A DNA stretch of 7,755 nucleotides from JBBDWJ01 sp040902925 (GTDB lineage: Bacteria; Acidobacteriota; Terriglobia; Bryobacterales; UBA6623). This document shows, one piece after another, positions 6,916 to 7,755 of the stretch. The notes beneath the pieces were generated by a model, which was not told the origin of the DNA, ran no database searches, and saw only the letters and a program-made list of their open reading frames with translations. The position numbers and the translations under genes were made by a program. Where the stretch lies: assembly GCA_040902925.1 (NCBI GenBank), contig JBBDWJ010000063.1, positions 1-7,755 on the forward strand, written 5' to 3'. Numbering within the stretch: the stretch's first letter is position 1; every line of letters starts with the position of its first letter.

Positions 6916-7382
6916 CTCGCGTATCTCCGCTGCAGAACAAAAATGGTGATCGAGAAGGCGAACGCCATGAGCAGCGGATTGGCGACCGACAGCAGCTTGA
7001 CCGCGGATGGCGATTCGGGCATCAAGCTGGCGATCCTGACTAGGAAACGATCGAGCAGAACGAGGCAAAACCCCACGCCAAAGGCCACTGCCATCGCCTG
7101 CACGTGGATCATGCGCAGCAGTTCGTCGGCCTCGCGCAGATAGCGCAGGTACGCCCAGACGACCGGGATCCAAGCCAGCGCCGCGGCGGCCAAGGCGGCG
7201 GTGGCAACCGCGAGGTTTTCATCCCCGTAGGTTTCCATCACCTTGAGCGAGAGAAGGAAAACAAGCACCCAGATCAGGGTGTAGAAATTCAACATGCGCG
7301 CGTTGCGCCGGTCTGTTGGGGTGCCGTGGAACCCGCAAAACCTTGAGAGCCAATTCAAGCCCGGATCTGCTTCGGTTTTCAT
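6912..7382 (-). CDS. Four-helix membrane protein, partner of the XRE regulator
   Basis: A 156-residue integral membrane protein. Hydrophobic segments are seen at about 32-48, 57-79, 95-118 and 128-150, with a 30-residue cytoplasmic-looking N-terminal tail. The link between helices 2 and 3, YLRYLREADELLRMIHVQAM (78-97), resembles the charged DEL-rich linker of an uncharacterised family of small membrane proteins (typically DELQRRIQLEALA) that is often encoded beside YgzD-like regulators. No enzymatic motif is visible. AAGGAG (7398-7393, read on the minus strand) ten bases ahead of ATG7382 supports the start. It is the first gene of a two-gene operon; its TGA overlaps the regulator's ATG. A function as a signal sensor that works with the regulator is possible but unproven. 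Confidence 0.88.
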   Translation of the reverse strand: MKTEADPGLNWLSRFCGFHGTPTDRRNARMLNFYTLIWVLVFLLSLKVMETYGDENLAVATAALAAAALAWIPVVWAYLRYLREADELLRMIHVQAMAVAFGVGFCLVLLDRFLVRIASLMPESPSAVKLLSVANPLLMAFAFSITIFVLQRRYAR

Positions 7383-7456
7383 GGACGGTGGTCTCCTTGG
7401 GTGAGATCGCGGGATGGCACCGGCTTATCGCGCCAGGTGCAAATCCCCGGTGACTT

Positions 7457-7500
7457 GATGGTAAAAGATGTTTTCCATTATGTCAAGGAGATTTTACATC
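7457..7500. promoter_or_regulatory. Inverted repeat overlapping the promoter, candidate operator
   Basis: GATGGTAAAA (7457-7466) and TTTTACATC (7492-7500) are inverted copies differing by one extra G. The left arm covers the -10 and the right arm lies just outside the -35, so a dimer or pair of dimers here would block RNA polymerase. A smaller imperfect dyad, TGTCAA...TTTACA (7481-7498), covers the -35. That the XRE protein binds here is inference from position. Confidence 0.45.
7458..7486 (-). promoter_or_regulatory. Sigma70-type promoter for the membrane protein/XRE operon
   Basis: Read leftwards, the -35 is TTGACA (7486-7481), a perfect match, followed by a 17-base spacer and a -10 of TACCAT (7463-7458; four of six consensus bases). 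Transcription would start near 7451 and leave a leader of about 70 bases before ATG7382. Confidence 0.65.
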
Positions 7501-7541
7501 GCATAAAAACCCGGACCCGGGCCGGCCCCGCCACAAAACCG

Positions 7542-7581
7542 CCAGGGGCATGCGTCCTGGGACCCTGGAGAGTGCAGGACG
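7542..7581. repeat. Overlapping inverted repeats upstream of the operon
   Basis: CGTCCTG (7553-7559) pairs with CAGGACG (7575-7581) across a 15-base loop; CCAGGG (7542-7547) can alternatively pair with CCCTGG (7563-7568). The two folds are mutually exclusive. No T-run follows, so a terminator is unlikely, and no function is claimed. Confidence 0.3.
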
Positions 7582-7652
7582 AAAACACAACACTACCAGG
7601 ATCTTGAAAGAGGCGACTTCAGAGCGCACTGCCTAATAGGTGGGGGTTGCTT

Positions 7653-7680
7653 TTGCTCCCGGGGCTTGCGCCCCGGGCAA
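7653..7680. repeat. Very GC-rich perfect hairpin just before the transposase fragment
   Basis: CCCGGGGC (7658-7665) and GCCCCGGG (7670-7677) form eight uninterrupted GC pairs around a TTGC loop, with TTG/CAA able to extend the stem past a two-base bulge. A fold of this kind (CCCGGGGCTT-CGCCCCGGG) looks like a dispersed palindromic repeat of GC-rich soil bacteria rather than a terminator, as there is no T-run after it. It may mark the junction of an inserted element. Confidence 0.5.
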
Positions 7681-7755
7681 TGGTCATGACGCCCCTAGTA
7701 GTGCAGGCCATGCAGCAGTTCATCGGGCAGAGTCCGTGGGAATGGAACCTGGTCT
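7680..7755 (+). CDS. Start of an IS701-type DDE transposase, partial and probably 5'-truncated
   Basis: From ATG7680 the frame reads MVMTPLVVQAMQQFIGQSPW and then EWNLV, open to the window end. The stretch AMQQFIGQSPWEW resembles the conserved N-terminal segment of IS701-family transposases (MQ-x-F-x-x-x-SPW-x-W). In complete members, as I remember them, this lies some 50 residues in, after a domain that is not present here: the same frame upstream runs into the hairpin at 7658-7677 and a TGA at 7605-7607. There is no Shine-Dalgarno before ATG7680 or ATG7686. I therefore read this as a remnant or an unusual 5' end. Only about 25 residues are visible, so the family call is tentative; the coding strand is plus. 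Confidence 0.45.
   Translation, partial: MVMTPLVVQAMQQFIGQSPWEWNLV

Noticed and set aside
6916..7173. N-terminal extension of the XRE regulator
   Set aside because: The extra 86 residues are only the out-of-frame reading of the membrane protein gene. ATG6915 has GGAG at a good distance and gives a protein of the usual length for the family.
1..7755. CRISPR arrays, tRNA or rRNA genes, riboswitches, toxin-antitoxin or phage-defence cassettes
   Set aside because: No regularly spaced repeats, cloverleaf or rRNA-like sequence was seen by eye. The membrane protein/XRE pair was considered as a toxin-antitoxin pair, but the membrane protein is a four-helix 156-residue protein unlike known small membrane toxins.

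Overview
The window reads as a piece of a GC-rich bacterial chromosome. The type of protein encoded (a secreted TPR/peptidase-MA protein, a GT4 glycosyltransferase next to a two-domain glycogen-debranching-like enzyme, a beta-propeller BNR protein, a YgzD-like regulator with its membrane partner) is most like soil Acidobacteria (Bryobacter/Solibacter type). That placement is inference from remembered family distribution; there is no rRNA or other marker gene.

Layout. (1) Positions 1-1339, minus strand: the N-terminal 446 residues of an exported metallopeptidase-like protein (signal peptide, SH3-like region, helical TPR-like region, HEFVH zinc motif); its C-terminus is beyond the left edge. 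(2) 1340-1922: a 583-bp stretch with no convincing gene. (3) 1923-2636, plus: a class I SAM-dependent methyltransferase with a GTG start and a strong Shine-Dalgarno. (4) 2637-2867: a gap with one weak hairpin. (5) 2868-6090, plus: a tightly coupled pair, a GT4 glycosyltransferase followed, with a 62-bp overlap, by an amylo-alpha-1,6-glucosidase/glycogen-debranching-like enzyme. (6) About 6092-6576, plus: the wreck of a BNR/Asp-box beta-propeller gene, which lacks its 5' end and appears to have lost internal segments, one loss changing the frame. (7) 6647-6680: a hairpin with T-runs on both sides that probably terminates both converging transcripts. (8) 7382-6679, minus: a four-helix membrane protein and a YgzD-like XRE regulator sharing an ATGA stop/start overlap, with a good sigma70 promoter at 7486-7458 that sits inside an inverted repeat. 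(9) 7658-7755: a very GC-rich hairpin and, directly after it, what looks like the 5'-truncated start of an IS701-type transposase running off the right edge.

Working together: the glycosyltransferase/debranching pair is the metabolic core, probably acting on an intracellular alpha-glucan or a related storage or compatible sugar. The membrane protein/XRE pair looks like a small self-regulated module. The pseudogene and transposase remnant show that the right half has been rearranged. I found no clearly new multi-gene system; the best leads are the pseudogene, the promoter/operator architecture and the hairpin-transposase junction.
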